Shown: piece by piece, positions 7,293-15,957 of the stretch
Layout: every line of letters starts with the position of its first letter
Numbering within the stretch: the stretch's first letter is position 1
Source: UA16 sp965661575
Lineage (GTDB): Bacteria > Bacteroidota > Bacteroidia > Flavobacteriales_D > Sanyastnellaceae
Assembly: GCA_965661575.1 (NCBI GenBank)
Contig: CBFIEJ010000035.1
Coordinates: 1 to 23,660, forward strand
Reading direction: 5' to 3'
DNA: 23,660 nucleotides
Program-made: the position numbers and the translations under genes
Notes under the pieces: generated by a model
Databases searched by the model: none
The model's input: only the letters and a program-made list of their open reading frames with translations
Told to the model about the DNA's origin: nothing

Positions 7293-8322
7293 TCGCATCA
7301 AACGATCTTTGCGGCGCCTCACTCGGGTGGCCTTGGTGATGACTTCGCTTGTGGTTCTCGCAGGCAGTGTTGTGCGCATGACAGGTTCGGGCATGGGATG
7401 CCCGGATTGGCCGAAATGTTTCGGTCTATTGATTCCGCCGACAGCTGCCGATGAAGTGACTTGGAATTCCGGAGAGTTTTACAACGCGGGTCGAATGTTG
7501 ATCGCCAATGACACGTTGTGGGTGGCCCAGCGTGATGTGCTAGCGGCAGATTTTTCCCAGGAGCAAAGTGACGGGGTTTGGGAGGCTTACACGAAGCATG
7601 ACTATGCAGTTTTCAATCCAGTTCATACTTGGGTCGAGTTCATCAATAGACTTGTTGGTGCGTTAACGGGGATTCCAGCTTTGATCATCTTGGTTTTGTC
7701 TTTTTGGGGAGGCTGGAAATACCGATTGTGGAGTCCTTTTCGTTGGGCTGTGGTGCATTTGTTTTTTCTGGGATTGGTGGCGTGGATGGGAAAAAAGGTG
7801 GTCGACGGAAACTTGATTCCCTTCTCCATCACATTGCACATGCTCGGTGCCGTGTTCATTCTCATGGCACTTGCCGTGGTTTTGTATACGGTTCGTCAAA
7901 AGAACTGGAACGGACCTGTAGGGGTGAATCGCAAATCGTGGCTTGCCGTTGCAGCTGCACTGACACTGGCACAGTTGATTGCAGGGACTCAAGTCAGGGA
8001 GCAAGTTGATGCGTTACTTCACATGGGAATAGAGCGTCCCTATTTGTTGTCAGGACTGCCTGATTGGTGGAAGTTTCACCGATCAGGATCTTGGCTTGTT
8101 TTGTTGACGCAGTTGGTGTGGATCATTCCAGAATTGAGGAAAGACACTTCCATTCAGCCCATCGCACAGTGGTCATTGGGATTGATTCTGATTCAGATGA
8201 TCTCGGGAATATCGTTTGTGCTGCTTGCGATGCCTGCTGTGCTTCAGCCGCTTCATTTGCTCTTGGCTGTGGGTCTTTTATTGCTCAATTTTTGGGCAAT
8301 CCTAGTTTCGAGAAAAGCGTAA
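7267..8322 (+). CDS. ctaA: Heme A synthase (CtaA/COX15 family)
   Basis: CtaA/COX15 oxidises the C8 methyl of heme O to a formyl group, giving heme A for aa3-type cytochrome oxidase, in the inner membrane. The 351-residue product has about eight hydrophobic helices. It carries the sequence RMTGSGMGCPDWPKCFG (after the first helix) that marks the Bacteroidota branch of the family. Candidate heme-ligand histidines lie at about 120 (VHTWVEFINR), 191 (ITLHMLG), 271 (KFHRSG) and 330 (LQPLHLLL). The EFINR motif has Asn where COX15 proteins usually have His, which is normal for this branch as I recall it. The best start is a TTG at 7267 inside the end of the HMA gene. GTG 7327 or ATG 7339 would remove the basic N-terminus before helix 1. 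It converges on nrdA. Confidence 0.93.
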   Translation: MQKRQSSTDRIKRSLRRLTRVALVMTSLVVLAGSVVRMTGSGMGCPDWPKCFGLLIPPTAADEVTWNSGEFYNAGRMLIANDTLWVAQRDVLAADFSQEQSDGVWEAYTKHDYAVFNPVHTWVEFINRLVGALTGIPALIILVLSFWGGWKYRLWSPFRWAVVHLFFLGLVAWMGKKVVDGNLIPFSITLHMLGAVFILMALAVVLYTVRQKNWNGPVGVNRKSWLAVAAALTLAQLIAGTQVREQVDALLHMGIERPYLLSGLPDWWKFHRSGSWLVLLTQLVWIIPELRKDTSIQPIAQWSLGLILIQMISGISFVLLAMPAVLQPLHLLLAVGLLLLNFWAILVSRKA

Positions 8323-8344
8323 TTCTTCACATCTTAAAGCATAA

Positions 8345-8379
8345 AAAAACCGCACCCATGTGAGATGGATGCGGCTTTT
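8345..8379. terminator. Bidirectional terminator between ctaA and nrdA
   Basis: The arms CCGCACCCAT (8350-8359) and ATGGATGCGG (8365-8374) form a 10-bp stem with one mismatch and a 5-base loop. An A-run lies on the left and CTTTT on the right, so it can terminate both convergent genes (stops at 8322 and 8405). Confidence 0.82.
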
Positions 8380-8404
8380 CGAGGTTGTTAGGGCAAATCA
8401 ATGA

Positions 8405-10804
8405 TCATCCACTGCACATTTCGCAGTCTGATCCATTTTCGATTGAACAAGCCATTGCTGCTTGCTCCTCGTCGGTCATATCTTGGATTGCTTTTCGTGG
8501 AGCTTCAGGGGCTTCCGCTTTTGCTGCGACCGGAGCCTCTTTGTATTTCTTGTCTACGGTAAATTTGATTGCATCCGTAGCTGCCTTCGTACGGAGATAG
8601 TACATCCCTGTTTTCAATCCTTTTTTCCAAGAGTAGAAATGCATCGAAGTCAGCTTGGCAGTGTTCACGTTTTCCATGAAGACGTTCAAGGACTGAGATT
8701 GGCAGATGTAAGCTCCTCGATCTGCGGACATGTCAATCAAAGCACGTTGTGGAATTTCCCAAGCGGTGCGGTACAATGCTTTGAGGTTATCAGGGATCTC
8801 GTTGATGTTTTGAATCGAACCGTTTGCTGAAATGATTCGGTTTTTCATGTCATCATCCCAAAGTCCGAGTTTCGTTAAATCGCGAAGCAAGTGCTTATTA
8901 ACAATGATGAATTCGCCTGAGAGTACACGTCGCGTATAGATGTTGGAAGTGTACGGTTCGAAGCACTCATTATTACCGAGGATTTGAGCAGTGGATGCTG
9001 TAGGCATTGGGGCGAGTAGCAGGGAGTTTCGCAACCCATGCTCTTTGATCTCTTCCTTCAATACATTCCACTCCCAGCGGTCAGATGGTGTTACACCCCA
9101 CATGTCAAACTGTAACTTTCCTTCGGAAGCAGGAGAACCTTTGAAGGTTTCGTAGGCACCCTCTTCTTTGGCCATGTCCTTTGACGCTGTGCAAGCGGCG
9201 TAATAGATGGTTTCGAAGATTTCACGGTTCAGTGCTCGTGCCTCATCTGAGTCAAAGGGATGCCGCATCAAGATGAAGACGTCGGCAAGTCCTTGGACAC
9301 CGAGACCGATTGGTCGGTGACGCATATTGGAGTTTCGAGCTTCCTGAATTGGATAGTAGTTGCGATCGATGATACGGTTCAAGTTGCGAGTCACTTGATA
9401 GGTGACTTCAAACAGTTTGTCGTGATCGAACTTTCCATTGTTGACATACTTCGGCAGGGCAACTGAGGCGAGGTTGCAAACAGCGACTTCGTCAGGGGCA
9501 GTGTATTCGATGATCTCAGTGCAGAGATTCGAAGATTTGATGGTCCCTAAGTTCTGCTGATTCGATTTCGAATTTGCAGCGTCTTTGTAGAGCATGTATG
9601 GGGTACCCGTCTCGATTTGCGATTCCAATACCTTGAACCAGAGGTCTTGTGCCTTGATGGTTTTACGGCCTTTTCCTTCGGCTTCGTACTTGGTGTAGAG
9701 GGCTTCGAATTCTGCGCTGTGAGTATCAGCAAGTCCGGGGCATTCGTTTGGACACATCAACGTCCAATCGCCGTTTTCTTCCACGCGTTTCATGAAGAGG
9801 TCTGGAATCCATAATGCGTAGAACAAGTCTCGTGCACGTTGTTCTTCTTTTCCGTGATTCTTCTTCAGCTCGAGGAAGTCAAAAATATCTGCGTGCCAAG
9901 GTTCAATGTACACGGCGAATGATCCTTTGCGCTTCCCTCCTCCTTGGTCTACATAGCGCGCGGTATCATTGAATACCCGTAACATTGGGACAATTCCGTT
10001 GGATGTGCCGTTGGTGCCCTTGATGTACGAGCCAGTCGCGCGGATGTCGTGAATTGACAAGCCGATGCCTCCAGCATTTTGCGAAATTTTCGCGCATTGC
10101 TTGAGCGTGTCATAAATTCCGCTGATGCTATCTTCTTGAGTGGTCAATAAGAAGCAACTTGACATTTGAGGCTTTGGGGTGCCTGAATTGAAAAGAGTGG
10201 GTGTTGCGTGTGTGAACCAACCATCACTCATCAAGTTGTAGGTGTTCACAACAGCGTCCATATCATCTTTATGGATTCCAACCGCAACCCGCATGAGCAT
10301 GTGTTGGGGACGCTCTACAATTTCGCCATTGATTTTGAGCAAGTAGCTACGCTCCAATGTTTTGAATCCGAAGTAGTCGTAGTTGAAATCGCGATCATAA
10401 ATGATCTGCGAGTCGAGAAAATCCGCCTGCTCGCGAATGATTTCAATGACATCAGAAGCCACCAGCGAGGCGTTTTTCTGGGTGATTGGATCGACATAGT
10501 TGTGCAAGTCTTCCATCGTTTCAGCGAAGGACTTCTTGGTGGACTTATGAAGATTGGAAAGCGCAATTCGGCTTGCAAGACTGGCATAGTCCGGGTGCGT
10601 GACCGCATTGGTGGCGGCTACTTCAGCAGCAAGATTGTCCAGTTCCGTTGTTGTAACACCGTCGTAGACGCCCTCAATTACGCGCATGGCAACTTTCACA
10701 GGATCCACGGCAGGGTGCAATTCGTAGCAAAGTTTTTTAATTCTTGCTGTGATCTTGTCGAATTGAACGGGCTCCTTGCGTCCGTCTCTTTTTAATACGT
10801 GCAT
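8405..10804 (-). CDS. nrdA: Class Ia ribonucleoside-diphosphate reductase, alpha subunit
   Basis: The alpha subunit reduces ribonucleoside diphosphates to deoxy forms in the cytoplasm and needs the radical of NrdB. The 799-residue chain begins with an ATP-cone (MHVLKRDGRKEPVQFDKITARI, about 1-90) that carries the activity-control site. Active-site cysteines are C217 (SSCFLL), C428 in NLCTEI with N426 and E430, and C443 (VAVCNLAS). The radical-transfer tyrosine pair is Y735-Y736 (TGMYYLRT), and the redox tail is C794-x-x-C797 (CEMCSG). Much of the chain, including RVLSGEF and the C-terminal ACSIENG...C.MC, reads like eukaryotic RRM1 rather than E. coli NrdA. It follows nrdB by 56 bases on the same strand; together they form one operon. 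ctaA converges on it. Confidence 0.98.
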   Translation of the reverse strand: MHVLKRDGRKEPVQFDKITARIKKLCYELHPAVDPVKVAMRVIEGVYDGVTTTELDNLAAEVAATNAVTHPDYASLASRIALSNLHKSTKKSFAETMEDLHNYVDPITQKNASLVASDVIEIIREQADFLDSQIIYDRDFNYDYFGFKTLERSYLLKINGEIVERPQHMLMRVAVGIHKDDMDAVVNTYNLMSDGWFTHATPTLFNSGTPKPQMSSCFLLTTQEDSISGIYDTLKQCAKISQNAGGIGLSIHDIRATGSYIKGTNGTSNGIVPMLRVFNDTARYVDQGGGKRKGSFAVYIEPWHADIFDFLELKKNHGKEEQRARDLFYALWIPDLFMKRVEENGDWTLMCPNECPGLADTHSAEFEALYTKYEAEGKGRKTIKAQDLWFKVLESQIETGTPYMLYKDAANSKSNQQNLGTIKSSNLCTEIIEYTAPDEVAVCNLASVALPKYVNNGKFDHDKLFEVTYQVTRNLNRIIDRNYYPIQEARNSNMRHRPIGLGVQGLADVFILMRHPFDSDEARALNREIFETIYYAACTASKDMAKEEGAYETFKGSPASEGKLQFDMWGVTPSDRWEWNVLKEEIKEHGLRNSLLLAPMPTASTAQILGNNECFEPYTSNIYTRRVLSGEFIIVNKHLLRDLTKLGLWDDDMKNRIISANGSIQNINEIPDNLKALYRTAWEIPQRALIDMSADRGAYICQSQSLNVFMENVNTAKLTSMHFYSWKKGLKTGMYYLRTKAATDAIKFTVDKKYKEAPVAAKAEAPEAPRKAIQDMTDEEQAAMACSIENGSDCEMCSG

Positions 10805-10822
10805 AAGTCAGGGGATGTGTCG

Positions 10823-10855
10823 TGAATGAAGGGTGTGCGGTGGTGTTTGAATGAA
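10823..10855. repeat. Direct repeat in the nrdB-nrdA spacer
   Basis: The 8-base sequence TGAATGAA occurs at 10823-10830 and 10848-10855, 25 bases apart, in the 56-base spacer between nrdB and nrdA. The intervening sequence is rich in GTG and GGT. It could be a regulatory element or chance; no function is assigned. Confidence 0.35.
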
Positions 10856-10860
10856 CTCGA

Positions 10861-11916
10861 TTAGAAGTCGGCATCTAAGCTAAACGACTTGCTGCTCTCG
10901 TCTGAATTATTCAAAACACCAGCTTTTTGGTATTCACCAACTCGCTTTTCGAAGAAGTTGGTTTTCCCTTGCAGTGAAATCATATCCATGAAGTCAAACG
11001 GGTTGGTGACGTTGTATTCCTTGTCTGTTCCGAGCTCGACGAGTAAGCGATCCGCTACGAACTCAATGTACTGTGACATCAGGTCAGAGTTCATGCCGAT
11101 CAAACGCACTGGCAAAGACTCGCAAATGAATTCTTTTTCAATTTCAACGGCATCAATGATGATTTTACGAAGGGTCTTATTGGGCAGTTTATTCACGATG
11201 TGGTCATTGTACAGGAGACAAGCGAAGTCGCAGTGCATCCCTTCATCGCGAGAGATCAACTCATTTGAGAAACTCAAACCTGGCATAAGCCCACGCTTCT
11301 TCAACCAGAAAATAGAGCAGAAGCTACCACTGAAGAAAATACCTTCGACTGCTGCAAAGGCTACAATTCGTTCGGCGAAAGAACCGTTTTCGATCCAATT
11401 CAAAGCCCAATCGGCTTTTTTCTTCACACAATCCATGGTTTCGATGGCGTTGAAGAGCTTGTCCTTTTCTGCATCATCCTTGATGTATGTGTCAATCAGG
11501 AGAGAATAAGTCTCAGAATGGATATTTTCCATCATGATCTGAAAACCGTAGAAGAACTTTGCTTCTGTATACTGCACCTCGGCAACAAAATTCTCTGCAA
11601 GGTTTTCGTTGACAATGCCATCAGATGCGGCGAAGAAAGCAAGGATGTGCTTTACAAAGTAGCGCTCATCGTCGTTGAGCTTGTCGTTCCAATCAACGAG
11701 ATCTGCAGCAAGATCGATTTCTTCCGCTGTCCAAAAGCTGGCTTCTGATTTTTTGTAATAGCTCCAGATGTCATCGTGTTTGATTGGGAAAAGAACGAAT
11801 CGATTGGGATTGTCTTCTAGAATGGGTTCAGCGACAACTGTGTTCTGAGGCAATACCTCTTCAATGGAAGTTTGTACTTCTGTTGTTTCAATCTGATTTT
11901 CAGTTGTCTCGTTCAT
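10861..11916 (-). CDS. nrdB: Class Ia ribonucleotide reductase, beta subunit
   Basis: NrdB holds the di-iron centre and tyrosyl radical that start catalysis in NrdA. Using the ATG at 11916 it has 351 residues. The ligands and radical are present with the canonical spacing: D99 (ASDGIV), E130 and H133 (ENIHSETY), radical Tyr137, E191 (VEGIFF), E225 and H228 (RDEGMHCDF). The C-terminal tail that docks to NrdA reads FSLDADF, almost the same as the FTLDADF of mammalian R2 and unlike E. coli. The first ~45 residues are an acidic, low-complexity extension before the fold (FPIKHDDIWSYYKK), also as in eukaryotes. A TTG at 11940 is in frame but lacks support. It is first in the nrdB-nrdA pair, with no clear promoter box found in the long upstream gap. 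Confidence 0.98.
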   Translation of the reverse strand: MNETTENQIETTEVQTSIEEVLPQNTVVAEPILEDNPNRFVLFPIKHDDIWSYYKKSEASFWTAEEIDLAADLVDWNDKLNDDERYFVKHILAFFAASDGIVNENLAENFVAEVQYTEAKFFYGFQIMMENIHSETYSLLIDTYIKDDAEKDKLFNAIETMDCVKKKADWALNWIENGSFAERIVAFAAVEGIFFSGSFCSIFWLKKRGLMPGLSFSNELISRDEGMHCDFACLLYNDHIVNKLPNKTLRKIIIDAVEIEKEFICESLPVRLIGMNSDLMSQYIEFVADRLLVELGTDKEYNVTNPFDFMDMISLQGKTNFFEKRVGEYQKAGVLNNSDESSKSFSLDADF

Positions 11917-11923
11917 GTTTGTC

Positions 11924-11966
11924 TGTGTTCTACACCTCAATAGGTGATGCTGTGTTAGGTTGTGTT
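11924..11966 (-). promoter_or_regulatory. AACACA repeats and small hairpin in nrdB leader
   Basis: Read on the minus strand just before the nrdB ATG, AACACA occurs three times (plus-strand TGTGTT at 11924-11929, 11951-11956 and 11961-11966). Two copies are spaced by 10 bases, one helical turn. Between the copies is a 5-bp hairpin, CACCT/AGGTG (11933-11937 and 11942-11946), with a 4-base loop. The set could be a protein-binding or translational control site for nrdB, but it is not a recognised NrdR box. Confidence 0.35.
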
Positions 11967-12253
11967 GCTCCGAAGGGGCTTTATGTCAGGCATTTCATTT
12001 CGTCAAATCAGGATATCAGGGAACCGTTTTTCTGCGGTTTTGAGGGTCGTATCCCCGGCCTTGATTTTGACTTTCTTTGCTCTCAGATGCAAAGTCATCA
12101 GGTTTCAAGGCATTGTTTCGTCTTCCAGAGAAGCGCGATCGGGATGCGATTGATTTGAGCGAAGTCAGTCCAAAAAGAAGGCCTCTTCCGCAATTGTCCT
12201 CCAAAGAAAATTCAAAGTGTACCACAACGCCAAAACAAAAGAATTCACAATCC

Positions 12254-12271
12254 CATGTAGTTGTTAACATG
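12254..12271. repeat. Short inverted repeat (possible operator)
   Basis: CATGT (12254-12258) and ACATG (12267-12271) flank a spacer that includes the palindrome GTTAAC (12263-12268). It lies roughly midway between nrdB and secA. It could be an operator but could also be chance. Confidence 0.25.
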
Positions 12272-12480
12272 TGGTTTACTGCATTCCTCGGGACCTTCAT
12301 ATTCCACTGACTTTAGCGGGGTTTTTTAGTTCATTGGGGAAAAGTAAAAGCAAGTTTATTGCTGTTTTTTTGGCACGATTTTGTAGGAAGGTTGCCGACA
12401 GTTTTTAACATTCTCAATGCGTACACACCATTGCGGGTACTCTTCGCAAAAATTAGCCCCATTTGCGGCTTGTTACTGCT

Positions 12481-12488
12481 TATTTTTG
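12481..12488 (+). promoter_or_regulatory. TAnnTTTG -7 box adjoining the secA start
   Basis: TATTTTTG is a perfect Bacteroidota -7 box. It ends 4 bases before the ATG at 12493, so transcription would begin at about the start codon (leaderless). The TTG at 12463-12465 is only 15 bases upstream, shorter than the consensus spacing, so promoter activity is uncertain. Confidence 0.45.
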
Positions 12489-12492
12489 CGTC

Positions 12493-15400
12493 ATGCTGAA
12501 AGCGTTATTTAAAAAACTTGTCGGTGACAAGGTCGAAGGTGACTTGCGTGAGATTCAACCCAATGTTGATGCGGTGTTGGATTTTGAAGGAGAATTTGCG
12601 CAGTTGCAAGACAACGATTTGAGGTTGCGCACCTTGGAGCTGAAAAGCCGAATTGCGTCACACGTTGCGACACTCGAAGATGAAGTTTCCGCTTTGACGC
12701 TCAAAGCGTCTGGTATGGGTGAAGAGGATCTTGAGCAAAAGGAGGGGATTTACGACGCCATCGATGCTCTCCGTGACGACATCAACGAAAAGCTTGAGGA
12801 GGTGCTTGAGGAGGTGATGCCGGAGGCCTTTGCTCTGGTCAAAGAAACGGCTCGACGATTGGCTGAATTGAAGGAATTGCGCGTTGAAGCAACACAATGG
12901 GATCGAGACATTGCGGCTCGCAGCCCCGGAGTAACCATCGACGGTGATGTTGCTATTTGGCATAACAAATGGTTGGCAGCAGGTTCTGAGGTTGAGTGGA
13001 ACATGGTGCACTACAACGTGCAGCTTGTGGGCGGCACAGCGTTGCATAGAGGCAAGGTTGCTGAGATGCAAACGGGTGAAGGAAAAACATTGGTGGCGAC
13101 GTTGCCTGTCTTTTTAAATGCACTCACTGGAAAAGGCGTTCACCTTGTGACAGTCAATGATTATCTCGCTCGTCGTGACTCCGAATGGATGGCGCCTATT
13201 TTCGAGTTTCATGGGATGAAAGTGGATTGCATCGACAAGCACCAACCGAACAGTGAAGCTCGTCGTGAGGCTTATCGAGCAGACGTCACCTACGGAACAA
13301 ACAACGAATTTGGATTTGATTACCTCAGGGACAACATGGCGCAGCGACCGGATCAATTGGTTCAACGCAAGCACCATTACGCCATCGTGGACGAGGTGGA
13401 TTCGGTTCTCATTGACGAAGCGCGAACGCCTCTGATCATCAGTGGACCAACGCCCAAGGGAGATCAGCAAGAATTTGAGGAATTGAAGCCCAAAGTGGTC
13501 AATCTGGTCACGATTCAGCAAAAAGCCGCTCAACGCTTTTTGGCCGATGCCAAACAACTTTTGATGAAGGACGGTGCTTCAAAGGATGAAGTTGCAGAAG
13601 GAGGATTGGCCTTATTTCGGGCCTATCGGGCACTTCCCAAGTCCAAGGCCTTGATTAAGTTTTTGAGTGCCGAGGGCATGAAGCAGCAATTGCTCAAAAC
13701 CGAGGGTATTTACTTGCAGGACAATAAGAGGGAGATGCCGAAGGCGGATGCAGAACTCTATTTCGTGATCGACGAAAAACAAAATCAAGTCGAGTTAACG
13801 GAAAAAGGAATTGAGTACCTCACCGCCAACATGGAAGATGACAATTTCTTCACGATGCCAGATTTGGCTACGGAATTGGTCTCGATTGACAATGGCTCTG
13901 GCGACGAGGAAGCCAAGCTCGAATTGAAAAGCAAATTGATGGCAGACTACGGTGTCAAGAGCGCACGCGTTCACACCATGAATCAATTGCTCAAAGCCTA
14001 TGCTTTGTTTGAGAAAGATGTGGATTATGTTGTCATGGACAACAAGGTGAAAATTGTGGATGAGCAAACCGGCCGAATCATGGATGGTCGGCGATATTCA
14101 GACGGTTTGCACCAGGCCATTGAAGCCAAAGAGAGTGTAAAAGTCGAAGCGGCAACGCAGACTTACGCGACCGTTACGTTGCAAAATTACTTCCGCATGT
14201 ACCACAAGCTCTCGGGTATGACAGGTACAGCAGAAACGGAGGCAGGTGAATTATGGGACATCTACAAGCTGGATGTTATGGCCATTCCAACGAATCGTCC
14301 GATTGCTCGTGACGATCGAGAAGATTTGGTCTACAAAACGAAGCGTGAAAAGTACAATGCGATCATCGAGGATGTGGTGAAGCTGCGTGAGGCAGGCCGC
14401 CCAGTTTTGGTCGGAACCACAACAGTAGAGGTGAGTGAATTGCTCTCACGGATGTTGGACATTCGCAAAATTGACCACCAGGTACTCAATGCCAAGTTGC
14501 ACCAGCGTGAGGCTGAAATTGTGACGGCAGCGGGTATGCCCGGAACCGTGACCATCGCGACCAATATGGCTGGACGTGGAACGGACATCAAGTTGACGGA
14601 TGACACGAAGTCTGCGGGAGGTTTGGCCATCATCGGAACGGAACGGCACGACAGTCGACGTGTTGATCGTCAATTGCGCGGTCGTGCGGGCCGCCAAGGT
14701 GATCCCGGCTCATCACAGTTCTACGTTTCCTTGGAGGATGATCTGATGCGACTGTTTTCTTCGGATCGTGTTTCAAAAATGATGGACCGAATGGGTCACC
14801 AGGAGGGTGATGTGATTCAACATTCCATGATCACAAAGTCCATTGAAAGGGCACAGAAGAAAGTTGAAGAAAACAACTTTGGTGTTCGAAAGCGCCTCTT
14901 GGAGTATGATGATGTCATGAATGCACAACGCGAAGTGATCTACAAGCGTCGTCGTCATGCATTGCACGGTGACCGATTGCGCACCGACATTGCCAACATG
15001 TTCTTCGAACTCATTGAAGGCTCTGTATTGGCTTATCATCCCGGAAAAGAGTTCGAGCCTTTCCGACTTTCCTTACTCAAAGACTTTGGCATTGAGCCTC
15101 CTGTGAATGCGGATGATTTTGGAACTCAAGCTCCTGAAGATGTTGCTTTTTCGACCTACCAAGAGGCGGAGCGCGTTTACCGAACAAAGTTGTCGGATTT
15201 GGCGGAGCGCGCTCATCCGGTGATTCAAAAGGTGCAAGAAGACCAGTCGAACGACTACCAGCAAATCTTGGTCCCGTTTACAGACGGTCGAAAGACCATG
15301 CAAGTTGCCACAAACATCGACGAAAGCGTTGCAACATTGGGAGTGAGTGTGATGGAGAGCCTCGAAAAGGCGGTTGTTTTGGCCATCATCGATCAATACT

Positions 15401-15930
15401 GGAAGGAGCACCTGCGGGACATGGACGATTTGCGATCCAATGTTCAGCTGGCCCGTTTTGAGCAGAAGGATCCTCTGCTTATCTACAAGTTTGAATCGTA
15501 TGAGTTGTTTAAGGCCATGGTTCAGCGCATGAATGCGGATGTTGCTTCATTCTTGCTTCGTTGCACGATTCCAACGGGCCAGCAAGGCCAGCAAGTGCAA
15601 CAGGCGCCACAGCGCCGCACAGCCTTGCCGAACAAAATCAGCCTTTCGAAAGAAGGAGTGCAAAACATTCAAGAGCAGGCGATGTCGCAGTCGCGACAGA
15701 ACGCAGCTCAGGGTCTTCGACGTGGACAACATGCGCCTGGAACTGCTCTTGCCGGAGCCTCTTCACAGACGGCACCGCCACAGAAACAAATGCCTGTGCG
15801 CAGTGACAAAAAATTTGGTCGAAATGACATGGTCACCGTGAGCAGAGGAGATGAGGTCAAAGTGATGAAATTCAAGAAGGCTGAGGCCCTGTTAGAGCAA
15901 GGTTGGAGTTTGCAAGGCCCAGCGGACTAG
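12493..15930 (+). CDS. secA: Preprotein translocase ATPase SecA
   Basis: SecA drives secretory proteins through SecYEG by ATP hydrolysis. The 1145-residue chain has Walker A MQTGEGKT (192-199), DEVD (300-303) followed by SVLIDEARTPLIISGPT, GRGTDIKL (694-701), and the arginine-finger motif QLRGRAGRQGDPGSSQF (727 onward). It is longer than E. coli SecA (901) because of insertions, notably after ISGPT (about 320-430) and a Gln/Ala-rich linker before the tail, as is usual in Bacteroidota. The C-terminus has no CxCxSG...CH zinc finger; it ends in GRNDMVTVSRGDEVKVMKFKKAE, the tail typical of this phylum. The ATG at 12493 gives the right N-terminus (MLKALFKKLVGDK); a TTG at 12463 is in frame but not supported. 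A 14-bp repeat spans the stop. Confidence 0.98.
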   Translation: MLKALFKKLVGDKVEGDLREIQPNVDAVLDFEGEFAQLQDNDLRLRTLELKSRIASHVATLEDEVSALTLKASGMGEEDLEQKEGIYDAIDALRDDINEKLEEVLEEVMPEAFALVKETARRLAELKELRVEATQWDRDIAARSPGVTIDGDVAIWHNKWLAAGSEVEWNMVHYNVQLVGGTALHRGKVAEMQTGEGKTLVATLPVFLNALTGKGVHLVTVNDYLARRDSEWMAPIFEFHGMKVDCIDKHQPNSEARREAYRADVTYGTNNEFGFDYLRDNMAQRPDQLVQRKHHYAIVDEVDSVLIDEARTPLIISGPTPKGDQQEFEELKPKVVNLVTIQQKAAQRFLADAKQLLMKDGASKDEVAEGGLALFRAYRALPKSKALIKFLSAEGMKQQLLKTEGIYLQDNKREMPKADAELYFVIDEKQNQVELTEKGIEYLTANMEDDNFFTMPDLATELVSIDNGSGDEEAKLELKSKLMADYGVKSARVHTMNQLLKAYALFEKDVDYVVMDNKVKIVDEQTGRIMDGRRYSDGLHQAIEAKESVKVEAATQTYATVTLQNYFRMYHKLSGMTGTAETEAGELWDIYKLDVMAIPTNRPIARDDREDLVYKTKREKYNAIIEDVVKLREAGRPVLVGTTTVEVSELLSRMLDIRKIDHQVLNAKLHQREAEIVTAAGMPGTVTIATNMAGRGTDIKLTDDTKSAGGLAIIGTERHDSRRVDRQLRGRAGRQGDPGSSQFYVSLEDDLMRLFSSDRVSKMMDRMGHQEGDVIQHSMITKSIERAQKKVEENNFGVRKRLLEYDDVMNAQREVIYKRRRHALHGDRLRTDIANMFFELIEGSVLAYHPGKEFEPFRLSLLKDFGIEPPVNADDFGTQAPEDVAFSTYQEAERVYRTKLSDLAERAHPVIQKVQEDQSNDYQQILVPFTDGRKTMQVATNIDESVATLGVSVMESLEKAVVLAIIDQYWKEHLRDMDDLRSNVQLARFEQKDPLLIYKFESYELFKAMVQRMNADVASFLLRCTIPTGQQGQQVQQAPQRRTALPNKISLSKEGVQNIQEQAMSQSRQNAAQGLRRGQHAPGTALAGASSQTAPPQKQMPVRSDKKFGRNDMVTVSRGDEVKVMKFKKAEALLEQGWSLQGPAD

Positions 15931-15957
15931 GCCCAGCGGACTAGGATCAGCGGACGA
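15916..15957. repeat. 14-bp tandem repeat across the secA stop codon
   Basis: Three successive 14-base units occupy 15916-15929, 15930-15943 and 15944-15957. The first two are identical (GGCCCAGCGGACTA) and the third differs at three positions. A partial fourth unit, GGATCA, begins at 15958. The secA TAG (15928-15930) falls at the junction of units one and two. Because 14 is not a multiple of 3, copy changes do not preserve frame, but the stop in the first unit is kept. Confidence 0.85.

Larger units (their letters stand above)
11941..12492. other. Gene-free divergent region between nrdB and secA
   Basis: About 550 bases separate the two divergent start codons. The short open frames inside (for example 12016-12300 on the minus strand and 12077-12310 on the plus strand) have no family features and look random. 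The stretch has scattered short inverted repeats (AACCG/CGGTT at 12022-12039; CATGT/ACATG at 12254-12271 around a GTTAAC palindrome). Read rightward, a T-rich segment around 12321-12412 lies upstream of the secA promoter box. No perfect TAnnTTTG box facing nrdB was found. It presumably carries both promoters, and could hide a small RNA that cannot be shown from sequence alone. Confidence 0.6.

Noticed and set aside
10208..10795. A 195-codon plus-strand ORF opposite nrdA
   Set aside because: It is antisense to the conserved ATP-cone region of nrdA and has no protein-family features.
12016..12310. Overlapping short ORFs on both strands in the nrdB-secA gap
   Set aside because: No signal peptide, domain or family resemblance; they overlap each other, and composition looks random.
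11917..12480. Search for a cobalamin riboswitch or NrdR boxes upstream of nrdB
   Set aside because: No sequence resembling the cobalamin box or the standard NrdR box was found by eye.
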